A DNA stretch of 64,000 nt from Variovorax paradoxus (GTDB taxonomy: Bacteria > Pseudomonadota > Gammaproteobacteria > Burkholderiales > Burkholderiaceae_C): contig NZ_CP046622.1 of NCBI RefSeq assembly GCF_009755665.1, positions 5,211,001-5,275,000 on the forward strand, written 5' to 3'. The stretch's first letter is position 1; every line of letters begins with the position of its first letter. The notes beneath the pieces are model-generated. The model was not told the origin of the DNA. It saw nothing but the letters and a program-made list of their open reading frames with translations, and did no database searches. Of the stretch, positions 17,196 to 25,463 are shown one piece after another. A program made the translations under genes and the position numbers.

Positions 17196-17648
17196 ATGCC
17201 CTCCCCACAAGCCAAAGACGAAATGCTGAAGCTGGACAACCAGCTCTGCTTCGCCGTCTACTCCGCCTCGTTGGCCATGACCCGCCTCTACAAGCCGGTC
17301 CTGGAAAAGCTGCAGCTCACCTACCCCCAATACCTGGTCATGCTCGCCCTCTGGGAGCAAGACGGCCCCACCGTCTCCGCACTCGGCGAGCGCCTCTCGC
17401 TCGATTCCGGCACCCTCACGCCCCTGCTCAAGCGGCTCGAAGCCAACGGCTACGTGGCCAGGGTGCGCGACGTGGCCGACGAGCGGCGCGTGCACATCAC
17501 CCTTACCGCTGCCGGGCGCAAGCTCAAGACCCGTGCGGCCAACGTGCCAGAGTGCCTGATGGCCGCCGCCCAGTGCTCCGTGCCCGAGCTGGTTTCGCTC
17601 ACCCAACAGATCCAGGCCCTGCGCGACCGCATCAAGAAAGCCGCCTGA
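17196..17648 (+). CDS. ohrR: organic-peroxide-sensing MarR-family repressor OhrR
   Basis: 150 residues. The N-terminal helix carries the sensing cysteine Cys18 in NQLCFAVYSASLAMTR, as in one-Cys and two-Cys OhrR proteins. The MarR winged helix follows (TYPQYLVMLALWEQ, LSLDSGTLTPLLKRLEANGYVAR, wing at DVADERRVHITLT). A second Cys lies at PECLMAAAQC in the C-terminal helix, as in the two-Cys type that forms a disulfide. Organic hydroperoxides oxidise Cys18 and release the protein from DNA, which derepresses ohr 98 bases downstream. The start at 17196 is the first Met after a strong promoter and fits the family alignment. Confidence 0.93.
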   Translation: MPSPQAKDEMLKLDNQLCFAVYSASLAMTRLYKPVLEKLQLTYPQYLVMLALWEQDGPTVSALGERLSLDSGTLTPLLKRLEANGYVARVRDVADERRVHITLTAAGRKLKTRAANVPECLMAAAQCSVPELVSLTQQIQALRDRIKKAA

Positions 17649-17746
17649 CCAGCCAAAGGCACCGCACGCTTCAAGTTTCTTCCCGCTTCGATCCAAAGAA
17701 GCTCTTTTCACCCGTTCCCTCCACCCTCATCCACAAAGGAATCACC

Positions 17747-18172
17747 ATGACCACCAAACTCGACAAGGTTCTCTACACCGCTGAAGCCCACACCGTCGGC
17801 GGCCGCGACGGCGCAGGCAAGTCCAGCGACGGCGCCATCGACGTCAAGCTGAGCTCGCCCGGTTCGGGCAAGCCCGGCACCAACCCCGAGCAGCTGTTCG
17901 CGGTCGGCTACGCCGCCTGCTTCATCGGCGCGATGAAGGCCGTCGGTCCGAAGATCGGCGTGAAGGTGCCTGAAGACGTGGCCATCGATTCCAAGGTTTC
18001 CCTCGGCCCGACGAACGGCGGCGCGGCCTACGGCATTTCGGTGCAGCTCGCGATCACGCTGCCCGGCCTGGACGCAGAGCAAAAGCAGAAGCTGGTCGAC
18101 ACGGCTCACCAGGTCTGCCCATACTCGAACGCCACCCGCGGCAACATCGACGTCGAACTGACGATCGCCTGA
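17747..18172 (+). CDS. ohr: organic hydroperoxide resistance protein Ohr
   Basis: 141 residues, the standard length. The catalytic cysteines are Cys58 (YAACFIGA) and Cys124 (HQVCPYSNATRGN), with the supporting Arg20 (VGGRDG) and Glu48 (NPEQLFAVGYAACF). Ohr is a thiol peroxidase of the OsmC/Ohr family that reduces fatty-acid and other organic hydroperoxides with lipoylated partner proteins. The ribosome site AAAGGA precedes the ATG. It lies 98 bases after ohrR, either in the same transcript or with its own promoter, and is closed by a strong terminator at 18197-18228. Confidence 0.96.
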   Translation: MTTKLDKVLYTAEAHTVGGRDGAGKSSDGAIDVKLSSPGSGKPGTNPEQLFAVGYAACFIGAMKAVGPKIGVKVPEDVAIDSKVSLGPTNGGAAYGISVQLAITLPGLDAEQKQKLVDTAHQVCPYSNATRGNIDVELTIA

Positions 18173-18196
18173 TCCCCGCCGAGCGACAAAAGAAAG

Positions 18197-18228
18197 AGCG
18201 CTCCGGCCACAAGCCGGGGCGCTTTTTT
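18197..18228 (+). terminator. rho-independent terminator after ohr
   Basis: GCGCTCCGGC (18198-18207) pairs with GCCGGGGCGC (18213-18222), one wobble pair, around a CACAA loop, and a run of six T follows. An A-tract precedes the stem, so the structure can also act from the other strand. It lies 24 bases after the ohr stop. Confidence 0.92.
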
Positions 18229-18341
18229 CATGGCCGTCGTTGTCTCACGGGCGACCCGGAAAATGCAAACGCGATAGCGCCTTTCACCAAGCTTGGCTAA
18301 TGTGGCCGCACGCCCTTCAACGCACCGTGGAGATCGACCCC

Positions 18342-19457
18342 ATGAGCACCACCAGCCTCCTGATCCGCAAGAACGAGCTCGCCGCCGCGCGGCTGCACAC
18401 CGCCACCGACCAGCCGCTGGCCGACGGCCAGGTGCGCGTTCGCATCGACAGCTTTGCGCTCACGTCCAACAACATCACCTATGCCGCCTTCGGCGATGCA
18501 ATGAGCTACTGGCAGTTCTTCCCGTCCGGAGAAGAAGGCTGGGGCAGCATTCCGGTATGGGGCTTCGCGAGCGTGGTGCAGTCGCTGCACCCGGGCGTGG
18601 CGGTGGGCGAGCGGCTCTATGGCTACTGGCCGATGGCGTCCAGCGCGGTGCTGAGCCCCGAGCGGCTGTCGCCGGAGCGCTTTGCCGACAGCGCGCCGCA
18701 TCGCGCGTCACTGCCCGCGGTCTACAACCAGTATTTCCGCTGCACTGCCGACCCGCTCTACACCGCCGACACGGAAGACGCGCAGGCGCTGCTGCGTCCG
18801 CTGTTCATCACCTCGTGGCTGATCGACGACTTCATGGCCGACAACGACTTTTTCGGCGCCGGCACCATGCTGCTGTCGAGTGCGTCGAGCAAGACGGCCT
18901 ACGGCACGGCCTTTCAGCTGCACCAGCGCGACGGTATCGAGGTGATCGGCCTCACCTCGCCCGGCAACGTGGCTTTTTGCGAAAGCCTGGGCTGCTACGA
19001 CCGCGTGGTGACGTACGACGCGCTCGACAGCATTGCGGCCGACACGCCGTGCGTGTACGTGGATTTCGCCGGCAACGGCGGCCTTCGCAGCGCCATTCAC
19101 ACGCGTTTTGCCAACCTCAAATACAGCTGCTCGATCGGCGGCACGCATGTGGAGCAGCTCTCGTCCAAGGGCGCCGGCAAGGACCTGCCGGGCCCGCGCG
19201 CCACCCTGTTCTTTGCGCCTGCGCAAATCAAGAAGCGCACCGCCGAATGGGGTGCGGACGAGTTCGGCCGGCGCATGGTGTCCGCCTGGCGCAGCTTTCT
19301 GGCCACGGTGAGCAACGCAAAGAACCCGTGGCTGCGCGCCGAGCACCACCACGGCGGCGAGGCCGTGCAGGCGGCCTATGCGCAGGTGCTGGCCGGCAAG
19401 GGCGACCCGCGCATAGGCCATATCCTTTCGCTTTACAAACAACCCGGCGGGCTCTGA
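18342..19457 (+). CDS. DUF2855 family protein
   Basis: 371 residues from the ATG at 18342. The sequence has the plan of a degenerate medium-chain dehydrogenase: an N-terminal beta-rich part (QVRVRIDSFALTSNNITYAAFGDAMSYWQFFP), then a Rossmann-like part (MLLSSASSKTAYGTAFQL, EVIGLTSPGNVAFCESLGCYDRVVTYD, VYVDFAGNGGLRSAIH). This is the DUF2855 family, which has no established reaction. The zinc ligands of true alcohol dehydrogenases are not visible and the nucleotide-binding Gly motif is replaced by SSASSKT, so catalysis as an MDR enzyme is uncertain. It is followed 33 bases later by srkA on the same strand and could be co-transcribed. Confidence 0.8.
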   Translation: MSTTSLLIRKNELAAARLHTATDQPLADGQVRVRIDSFALTSNNITYAAFGDAMSYWQFFPSGEEGWGSIPVWGFASVVQSLHPGVAVGERLYGYWPMASSAVLSPERLSPERFADSAPHRASLPAVYNQYFRCTADPLYTADTEDAQALLRPLFITSWLIDDFMADNDFFGAGTMLLSSASSKTAYGTAFQLHQRDGIEVIGLTSPGNVAFCESLGCYDRVVTYDALDSIAADTPCVYVDFAGNGGLRSAIHTRFANLKYSCSIGGTHVEQLSSKGAGKDLPGPRATLFFAPAQIKKRTAEWGADEFGRRMVSAWRSFLATVSNAKNPWLRAEHHHGGEAVQAAYAQVLAGKGDPRIGHILSLYKQPGGL

Positions 19458-19490
19458 GGGCGCCGGCGCGGGGGTAGCGACAATCGCTGC

Positions 19491-20525
19491 ATGACCCCTT
19501 CCCCCGCAGCGCCCGCCAACACCCATCCTTACGAGAGCCTCACGCCCGACGTGGTGCTCGACGCGCTCGCGACGCTCGGCCTGCACGGCGACGGCCGGCT
19601 GACCGGTCTCAACTCCTATGAAAACCGCGTCTACCAGGTGTACCTGGAGGACCGCAGTGCGGTCGTCGTCAAGTTCTACCGGCCCGAGCGCTGGAGCGAG
19701 GCCGAGATTCTCGAAGAGCACGCCTTCTCGCTCGAACTGGCCGCGGGCGAGGTGCCCGCCGTGCCGCCGCTGGCCTTCGACGGCACCACGCTGCACCACC
19801 ACGGCGGCTTCGCCTTCAGCGTGAGCCCGTACCGCGGCGGCCGTGCGCCTGAGCTCGACGACTTCGAGGTGCTCGAATGGGTCGGCCGCTTTCTGGCGCG
19901 CATCCACACCGTGGGCAGCGCCAAACCCTTCGAGGCGCGCCCCGCGCTCGACCTGCAGACCTTCGGCATTGCTTCACGCGATTGGCTGCTGGCCAACAAC
20001 AAGGTGCCGCTCGATGTGCAGCGCGAATGGGAAGCGGCCTGCAACGAGGCGCTGGACATGATCGGTGCCACCGCCCTCGCGGTGAATGCGCCGGCCGCGG
20101 AGTTCCAGCCCCGCAAGCTGCGCCTGCACGGCGACGTGCATCCCGGCAACATCTTGTGGACACCCACCGATCGGCCCGGCGGCGGCCCGCACTTCGTCGA
20201 CCTGGACGACGCGCGCACCGGGTTCGCGGTGCAAGACCTGTGGATGCTGCTCTCGGGCGACCGCGCGCAGCGCACCTCGCAGCTGTCGGGCCTGCTCGAC
20301 GGCTACGAGCAGTTCCGCGAATTCGACCGCCGCGAACTCGCGCTGATCGAGCCGCTGCGCACGCTGCGGCTCATTCACTACAGCGCCTGGCTTGCGCGCC
20401 GCTGGGAAGACCCGATCTTCCCGATCAATTTTCCGTGGTTCGGCTCCAGCGACTACTGGAAGGGGCAGATCCTCGTGCTGCAGGAGCAATGCGAGCAGAT
20501 GGCCGAGGAGCCGCTTTACGCCTGA
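19491..20525 (+). CDS. srkA: stress response Ser/Thr protein kinase
   Basis: 344 residues, close to the 328 of Escherichia coli YihE/RdoA. The catalytic loop is LHGDVHPGN with Asp215 and Asn220, and the metal-binding Asp is in FVDLDD (Asp237 or Asp239). The N-lobe has NSYENRVYQV and the Lys of VVVKFYRPERW. The C-terminal segment DPIFPINFPWFGSSDYWKGQI is typical of this family. SrkA is a choline-kinase-like protein kinase linked to envelope stress, the Cpx response and protection from oxidative death. No dsbA gene follows here, unlike in enteric bacteria. It is convergent with the lipoprotein gene at 20602; the gap has a 7-bp hairpin at 20563-20578 without a T-tract. Confidence 0.9.
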   Translation: MTPSPAAPANTHPYESLTPDVVLDALATLGLHGDGRLTGLNSYENRVYQVYLEDRSAVVVKFYRPERWSEAEILEEHAFSLELAAGEVPAVPPLAFDGTTLHHHGGFAFSVSPYRGGRAPELDDFEVLEWVGRFLARIHTVGSAKPFEARPALDLQTFGIASRDWLLANNKVPLDVQREWEAACNEALDMIGATALAVNAPAAEFQPRKLRLHGDVHPGNILWTPTDRPGGGPHFVDLDDARTGFAVQDLWMLLSGDRAQRTSQLSGLLDGYEQFREFDRRELALIEPLRTLRLIHYSAWLARRWEDPIFPINFPWFGSSDYWKGQILVLQEQCEQMAEEPLYA

Positions 20526-20601
20526 GCGGCGGTGCTCGCGAATGGCGCTCTCAGCGCAGCATTGGCCGCAGGCGGCCAGCGCCGCACCTCAACTGCTGCA
20601 A

Positions 20602-21138
20602 TCAGGGCGCGATCGGATTGGCAGGTGTGCCAAGCTCGCCGGCTTGCGCCACGGCGGCCGGGCGATACGAAACGCGCGCAGTGGCAGGAGGCTGAAGCGG
20701 CACCGGAGCGAGCATGGGTTTTGTCACGCCGTCCTTGGTCACGGTGACGGGCGCGGCCGATGCAACAGCCGCCGAGGTCACCGGTGCAGCCCCGCCCACG
20801 GGTACAAACGCCGTTTTTCCCGCATTGGGGTCGTGCAGCACCACGCTCTTGCTCACGCCCACGCCGGTGCCGATAGGCCCCACGCCGACGCCCACACCCA
20901 CGCCGGCGGAACCGGCCACCACGCCCGAGTTGTTGACTGCCACGCCCGCGCCAAGCGGGCCCCAGCCGGTGTTCAAGCCGACCGAAAAATTGCCGTCCTT
21001 CGTGGCTCCCAAACCGAGCGAGAGCCCGGGCACCAGCGGAATACCGATGCGGTAGTGCGAACAGCCGCTCATCAAGACCAGTAGTGCCGCCGCCGAAGCG
21101 GCGCCCCCTGCCCGAACGATGCGCGGCCGGGCGTTCAC
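20602..21138 (-). CDS. Gly/Val-rich lipoprotein, translationally coupled to htpG
   Basis: 178 residues, predicted from a GTG start at 21138 whose GTGA overlaps the htpG stop at 21135. The leader ([21 protein letters not shown]) ends in a lipobox with the lipidated Cys near residue 26. The mature protein is dominated by short Gly-Val-Gly repeats ([19 protein letters not shown]), then a [20 protein letters not shown] segment and a Pro/Ala-rich tail. I do not recognise a family with known function. The amino-acid pattern suggests an outer-membrane-anchored beta-structured or extended protein. Coupling to a cytosolic chaperone gene is unexpected. An alternative start at the internal Met before SGC would remove the signal peptide and is unlikely. 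Confidence 0.72.
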   Translation of the reverse strand: MNARPRIVRAGGAASAAALLVLMSGCSHYRIGIPLVPGLSLGLGATKDGNFSVGLNTGWGPLGAGVAVNNSGVVAGSAGVGVGVGVGPIGTGVGVSKSVVLHDPNAGKTAFVPVGGAAPVTSAAVASAAPVTVTKDGVTKPMLAPVPLQPPATARVSYRPAAVAQAGELGTPANPIAP

Positions 21139-23171
21139 ACCAGCAGCGCGTTCACGCGCCTCACGTAGGCCGCGGGATCGGCCGGCAGGCCGCCTTCGGC
21201 CAGGAGGGCCTGGTCGAAAAGAATGTTTGCCAGATCGTCGAAGTGCTCGGAGCCGTCGAGCTTCTTCACCAGCGCGTGCTCGGCGTTGACTTCGAGCACC
21301 GGCTTCAGGTCGGGCGCGGGCTGGCCGGCCTGCTTGAGCATGCGCGCAAGCTGCGTGCTCATGCCGCCGTCCTGCACCACCAGGCAGGCGGGTGAATCGA
21401 CCAGGCGCGTGGTCACGCGCACGTCCCCGGCCTTGTCCTTGAGCGCTTCCTTGAGCTTCTCGAGCATTGGCTTGAAGGTTTCGGCGGCTTCCTCGGCGGC
21501 CTTCTTCTCGGCCTCGTCCTGCAGCTTGCCGAGATCGACCGCGCCCTTGGCCACGCTCTGCAGCGGCGTGCCGTCGAACTCGGTGAGGTAGTTCAGCGCC
21601 CACTCGTCCACGCGGTCGGTCATGAGCAGCACCTCGATGCCCTTCTTCTTGAAGACCTCGAGCTGCGGGCTGTTCTTGGCAGCGGCGAGCGTGTCGGCCG
21701 TGATGTAGTAGATCGCGTCCTGGCCGTCCTTCATGCGCGCCTTGTAGTCTGCAAAGCTCACGCTGACCGTGTCGCTCGTGGTCGAGGCAAAGCGCAGCAG
21801 TTTGGCAATGCGGTCGCGGTTGCCGAAGTCTTCGCCCAGGCCTTCTTTCAGCACGGCGCCAAACTCGGCATAGAACTTGGCGTACTTGCCCGATTCGTCC
21901 GCCGCGGCAGCCGCGGTTTCGGCCGCGGTGGGGGCGTTCTTGTCGACCACGTCGGTCACCGCCTCGGTCGGCTCGGGCGCGGGCACCGATTCGCCGGAAC
22001 CCACGTCGATCTTGCCCTCGCCGCTTTCCGGCCCGGTCTTCTGCTTCTTGGCCAGGTCTTCGAGCATGCCCAGCACGCGCTTGGTGCTGCCCTCGCGAAT
22101 GGCCTTCACGTCGCGGCTTTCCTGCAGCAGCTCACGGCTCACGTTGAGCGGCAGGTCGGACGAGTCGATCACGCCCTTCACGAAGCGCAGGTAGCTCGGC
22201 AGCAGCGCCTCGGCGTCGTCCATGATGAAGACACGCTTCACGTACAGCTTGACGCCCGCGCTCTTTTCGCGGTTCCACAGGTCGAACGGAGCCTTCGAGG
22301 GGATGTAGAGCAGCTGCGTGTACTCGGTGCTGCCCTCCACGCGGTTGTGGCTCCAGGCGAGGGGCGCCTCGTAGTCGTGGCTGATGGCCTTGTAGAACTC
22401 TTCGTACTGCTCGGGCGTGATGTCCTTCTTGTTGCGGCTCCACAGGGCGTTGGCCTTGTTGACCGTTTCCCATTCGCCCGTCTTGACCATGTCGCCGGGC
22501 TGGTCGTTCTCGCCTTCTTTCCACTCTTCCTTTTCCATGAGGATGGGCAGCGAGATGTGGTCGGAATACTTGCCGACGATCTGCTTGAGCTTCCAGGCGT
22601 TGAGGTATTCGTCCGCGTCGTCGCGCAGGTGGAGCGTGATGCTGGTGCCGCGCTCGGCACGCGTGATGTCGGCCACTTCGAAGTCGCCCGCGCCGCCGCT
22701 CACCCAGCGCACGCCCTGCTCCGGCGGCAGGCCGGCGCGGCGCGATTCGACCGTGATCTTGTCGGCCACGATGAACCCCGAATAAAAGCCCACGCCGAAC
22801 TGGCCGATGAGCTGTGCGTCGGCCTTTTGGTCGCCGCTGAGCTTGCTCATGAAGTCCTTGGTACCACTTTTTGCGATGGTGCCGAGGTTGTCGATGGCTT
22901 CCTGCCGCGACAGGCCGATGCCCTTGTCGGTGATGGTGATGGTGCGCGCGGCCTTGTCGAACGAAAGGCGCACGTCCAGGTTGGGCTGGTCTTCGTACAG
23001 CTCGGGGTGGTCGATGGCCTCGAAGCGCAGCTTGTCGCAGGCGTCCGATGCGTTCGAGATCAGCTCGCGAAGGAAGATTTCCTTGTTGGAGTACAGCGCA
23101 TGCGTGACGAGATGCAGCAGTTGCGCGACTTCAGCCTGGAACGGTAGTTTCGTATTGGAAGAATCAGCCAT
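21135..23171 (-). CDS. htpG: molecular chaperone HtpG (Hsp90)
   Basis: 678 residues. The N-terminal ATPase domain has [37 protein letters not shown] (ATP-site Glu and Asn), then the DKGIGL and [16 protein letters not shown] motifs. The middle domain contains [31 protein letters not shown] with the catalytic Arg, and the C-terminal dimerisation domain ends the protein. Most bacterial HtpG proteins are about 620-650 residues. The extra length here is an Ala/Glu/Pro-rich insert between roughly residues 376 and 424 (starting [12 protein letters not shown]) before [10 protein letters not shown]. It is a cytosolic ATP-dependent chaperone. A 7-bp hairpin lies at 23238-23254, upstream of its start. 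The lipoprotein gene overlaps its stop codon. Confidence 0.96.
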   Translation of the reverse strand: MADSSNTKLPFQAEVAQLLHLVTHALYSNKEIFLRELISNASDACDKLRFEAIDHPELYEDQPNLDVRLSFDKAARTITITDKGIGLSRQEAIDNLGTIAKSGTKDFMSKLSGDQKADAQLIGQFGVGFYSGFIVADKITVESRRAGLPPEQGVRWVSGGAGDFEVADITRAERGTSITLHLRDDADEYLNAWKLKQIVGKYSDHISLPILMEKEEWKEGENDQPGDMVKTGEWETVNKANALWSRNKKDITPEQYEEFYKAISHDYEAPLAWSHNRVEGSTEYTQLLYIPSKAPFDLWNREKSAGVKLYVKRVFIMDDAEALLPSYLRFVKGVIDSSDLPLNVSRELLQESRDVKAIREGSTKRVLGMLEDLAKKQKTGPESGEGKIDVGSGESVPAPEPTEAVTDVVDKNAPTAAETAAAAADESGKYAKFYAEFGAVLKEGLGEDFGNRDRIAKLLRFASTTSDTVSVSFADYKARMKDGQDAIYYITADTLAAAKNSPQLEVFKKKGIEVLLMTDRVDEWALNYLTEFDGTPLQSVAKGAVDLGKLQDEAEKKAAEEAAETFKPMLEKLKEALKDKAGDVRVTTRLVDSPACLVVQDGGMSTQLARMLKQAGQPAPDLKPVLEVNAEHALVKKLDGSEHFDDLANILFDQALLAEGGLPADPAAYVRRVNALLV

Positions 23172-23237
23172 GGGAAAGAAGAAATATCGAAACCAAAAAA
23201 TTCTAAGCCGGACGGCCTTGACCGCACGCCCGACCCG

Positions 23238-23254
23238 CCAACTCTGCGAGTTGG
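23238..23254. promoter_or_regulatory. short dyad upstream of htpG
   Basis: CCAACTC (23238-23244) and GAGTTGG (23248-23254) with a TGC loop, 67 to 83 bases before the htpG start. It could be an operator or part of a leader RNA. I found no convincing sigma-32 promoter or CIRCE element. Confidence 0.3.
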
Positions 23255-23318
23255 GGCTGGCGCCCCAAAAAACAATAGGTCCCGTTCCTTGCGGCGGCGC
23301 GAAGCCCCCGCGCAGGCC

Positions 23319-24359
23319 TTACCTGGCCTGGGATTCCACTTCCCGGGTCCAGCGGTCGATCAGCCGCTTTCGCTCGGCGGCCTTGCCGTATTTCTCGAAG
23401 TCGTACTTGATGAGCTTCACGTCGCTCATCGACGGAATGCGCGCGTCGGGCTTGAAGGTCTTGTTGGCCGGCGACTGCAGGCTGCCGGCCTGCCCCCCAA
23501 TCGCCTGTCCGGCCGGGCTCATGAGCCAGTCGTAATAGCGCTTGGCATTCTCCTTGTTGCGCGCGCCCTTGACCAGCGCAATGCCGCCCACCTCGTAGCC
23601 CGTGCCTTCGCAGGGTGCGGCCGTCTTTACCGGAAATTTGTCGTACCGCCAGCGCTCGAACCCGAAGATGAAGCTCACGCCGATGGCCACCTCGCCCTTG
23701 GCCACGTTGGGCGCCTGCGCCTGGCCGCTGCGGGTGTAGCTGGTCACGTTGCGGTGCAGCTTCTTCAGGTAGTCGAAGGCCGCGTCCTCGCCCATCTGCT
23801 GCACCAGGCCCGCGATGATGGTGTAGGCCGTGCCGCTCGACGCGGGGTGCGAAATCTCGATCTCGCCCCTGTATTCAGGCTTGACCAGGTCGGCCCAGCA
23901 CTTGGGCTCGCTCAGCTTCTTTTTCTTGAGCAGGTCGGTGTTGAAGCCGAATCCGATGGCGCTGGTGTAGAAGCCGCCCACCATGTTCTGCGACATCGCG
24001 TACTGGCGCACCGCCCAGTCGTGCAGGTCGTTGATGTAGGCCGGCCGGTAGGCTTCGAGCAGGCCTTGCTCGGCCGCCTGCAGAAACGGATCGCCCGTGC
24101 CGCCCCACCAGATGTCGGTCTTGGGGTTGGCCGCTTCGGCGCGCAGCTGGGCGCCGATTTCTCCGGTGCCCTTGTGCGCCTGCTGCACCTTGATGCCGGT
24201 CTCGCGTGTGAAGGCCGCGGCGGCCGCCTCGCACCAGCCCGCGTCGGTGCTGCAGAGCGCATTCACTGTGCCCTGCGCCGCCGCGCCGGCCGAAAACAAG
24301 GCCAGCACGCCCGCAATGGCGGCAGGGGCCGCGAGGTTTCCGATGGCAAAGGAGCGCAT
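23319..24359 (-). CDS. ABC transporter periplasmic binding protein, Fe(III)/spermidine-type fold, orphan
   Basis: 346 residues from the ATG at 24359, with a signal peptide ending SAGAAAQ. The mature start (TVNALCSTDAGWCEAAAAAFTRETGIKVQQAHKGTGEIGAQLRAEAANPKTDIWWGG) and the later NMVGGFYTSAIGFGFNTDLL and HPASSGTAYTIIAGLVQQMG blocks match the AfuA/FbpA-like cluster of type II binding proteins. That group includes ferric iron, 2-aminoethylphosphonate and other small anion carriers. The paired Tyr residues used by FbpA to bind iron are not obvious, so iron is not assigned. No permease or ATPase gene is adjacent: htpG lies downstream and a LysR gene upstream, both on the same strand, so it must use a transporter encoded elsewhere. 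Confidence 0.82.
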   Translation of the reverse strand: MRSFAIGNLAAPAAIAGVLALFSAGAAAQGTVNALCSTDAGWCEAAAAAFTRETGIKVQQAHKGTGEIGAQLRAEAANPKTDIWWGGTGDPFLQAAEQGLLEAYRPAYINDLHDWAVRQYAMSQNMVGGFYTSAIGFGFNTDLLKKKKLSEPKCWADLVKPEYRGEIEISHPASSGTAYTIIAGLVQQMGEDAAFDYLKKLHRNVTSYTRSGQAQAPNVAKGEVAIGVSFIFGFERWRYDKFPVKTAAPCEGTGYEVGGIALVKGARNKENAKRYYDWLMSPAGQAIGGQAGSLQSPANKTFKPDARIPSMSDVKLIKYDFEKYGKAAERKRLIDRWTREVESQAR

Positions 24360-24446
24360 GCGTTCTCCGGCAGAGGGATGGAATGGCAACGAGGATGGCC
24401 CCGTGGAATGGCAGCCACCAGGCCGCAGGATAGCGGGCAAAGCCGC

Positions 24447-25364
24447 TCAGCGGGCCGCCAGGAGCGGCGGCAGATGTTCCGCGAGCCAGTCGATCACCAC
24501 CCGCGTCTTGTGCGGCACGTAGCGGCTTTTGTGACGGATGACGTTGAGCTCGAAGCCGAAAGGCCGCGGCTCCTCGAACACGCGCACCAGCGTTCCCGCG
24601 GCCAGCGCTTCGGCGGCCAGCCAGGCCGGCAGCCGCGACAGGCCCATGCCGCCAATGGCGGCTTCGAGCAGCACCTCGGCACTGTCGCAGCGCAGCCGTG
24701 AAGGCAGCACCACCTCGACGAGCCGGCCTTCGGCATCGTGAAAGCGCCAGGGCGAGATCTGCCCGTCGCGGACATAGAACACCGCCTCGTGCGACGACGA
24801 AGCGGCCAGCTCGGCCACGCTTGCCGGGCGCTCGTGCGCCGCCAGATAGGCGGGCGCGGCGCACAGCACCATCCACTGCACGCCGACCGGCCGCGCCACC
24901 AGGTCGGCGGTATCGGGCAGCCCACCGCTGCGAATGGCAAGGTCGAGACCCTCCTCGACCAAGTCCACACGCCGGTCGTTGAATGAAAGCTCCAGCGAAA
25001 GCCCCGGATGCCGGCGCGCGAGCGCGAGCAGCAGCGGGCCGACCTTCAGGCGCCCGAGCATCGCGGGCATGCTGAGGCGCACCAGCCCGGTCGCGGTGCA
25101 GCGCGCGGCATCGGCCATTGCCTCGGCGGCGTCGAGCTCGGCCAGTGCGCGCCGGCAGCGCTCGTAATAGCCGTGGCCTTCTTCGGTGAGGCTCTGGCTG
25201 CGCGTGGTGCGCAAAAAGAGCCGCGTGCCCAGCCGCGCCTCAAGCCGCGCAATGCTCTTGGCCACCGCCGAGCGCGTGACGTGCAGCCGCTGCGCGGCAA
25301 GCGCAAAACTGCCGGCCTCCACGGCCGCGACAAATTCTTCTATGCCCTGGAGACGTTGACTCAT
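24447..25364 (-). CDS. LysR-family transcriptional regulator
   Basis: 305 residues from the ATG at 25364 (MSQRLQGIEEF). The helix-turn-helix is in SFALAAQRLHVTRSAVAKSIARLEARLGTRLFLRTTRSQSLTE (residues about 18-60). The effector domain follows and closes with GFELNVIRHKSRYVPHKTRVVIDWLAEHLPP, a form common in regulators of divergent oxidoreductases. It faces the quinone-oxidoreductase-like gene at 25464 across 99 bases that hold a perfect 6-4-6 dyad at 25397-25412. This is the usual layout for a LysR protein controlling itself and its neighbour. Confidence 0.92.
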   Translation of the reverse strand: MSQRLQGIEEFVAAVEAGSFALAAQRLHVTRSAVAKSIARLEARLGTRLFLRTTRSQSLTEEGHGYYERCRRALAELDAAEAMADAARCTATGLVRLSMPAMLGRLKVGPLLLALARRHPGLSLELSFNDRRVDLVEEGLDLAIRSGGLPDTADLVARPVGVQWMVLCAAPAYLAAHERPASVAELAASSSHEAVFYVRDGQISPWRFHDAEGRLVEVVLPSRLRCDSAEVLLEAAIGGMGLSRLPAWLAAEALAAGTLVRVFEEPRPFGFELNVIRHKSRYVPHKTRVVIDWLAEHLPPLLAAR

Positions 25365-25396
25365 TGGAGATTTACAGGCGCCACGAAGTTGAAAAT

Positions 25397-25412
25397 TATC
25401 CACCACTGGATA
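25397..25412. promoter_or_regulatory. perfect 16-bp dyad, candidate LysR-type operator
   Basis: TATCCA (25397-25402) and TGGATA (25407-25412) are exact inverted repeats with a 4-base spacer, in the gap between the divergent LysR gene and the oxidoreductase gene. Confidence 0.5.
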
Positions 25413-25463
25413 GAACTACTCGCCAATAGCATGAGCAGCTTCTTATTTATGTGGAGTCTTTTC

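Noticed and set aside
16623..17229. Several overlapping reading frames of 60-190 residues on both strands between nodJ-like and ohrR
   Set aside because: They lie inside the large inverted repeat, have similar low-complexity protein sequence in different frames, lack ribosome sites and follow the palindrome rather than codon bias.
20563..20578. TGGCCGC/GCGGCCA hairpin as a terminator between srkA and the lipoprotein gene
   Set aside because: The stem is only 7 bp and has no T-tract on either side, so the evidence is too weak to call it.
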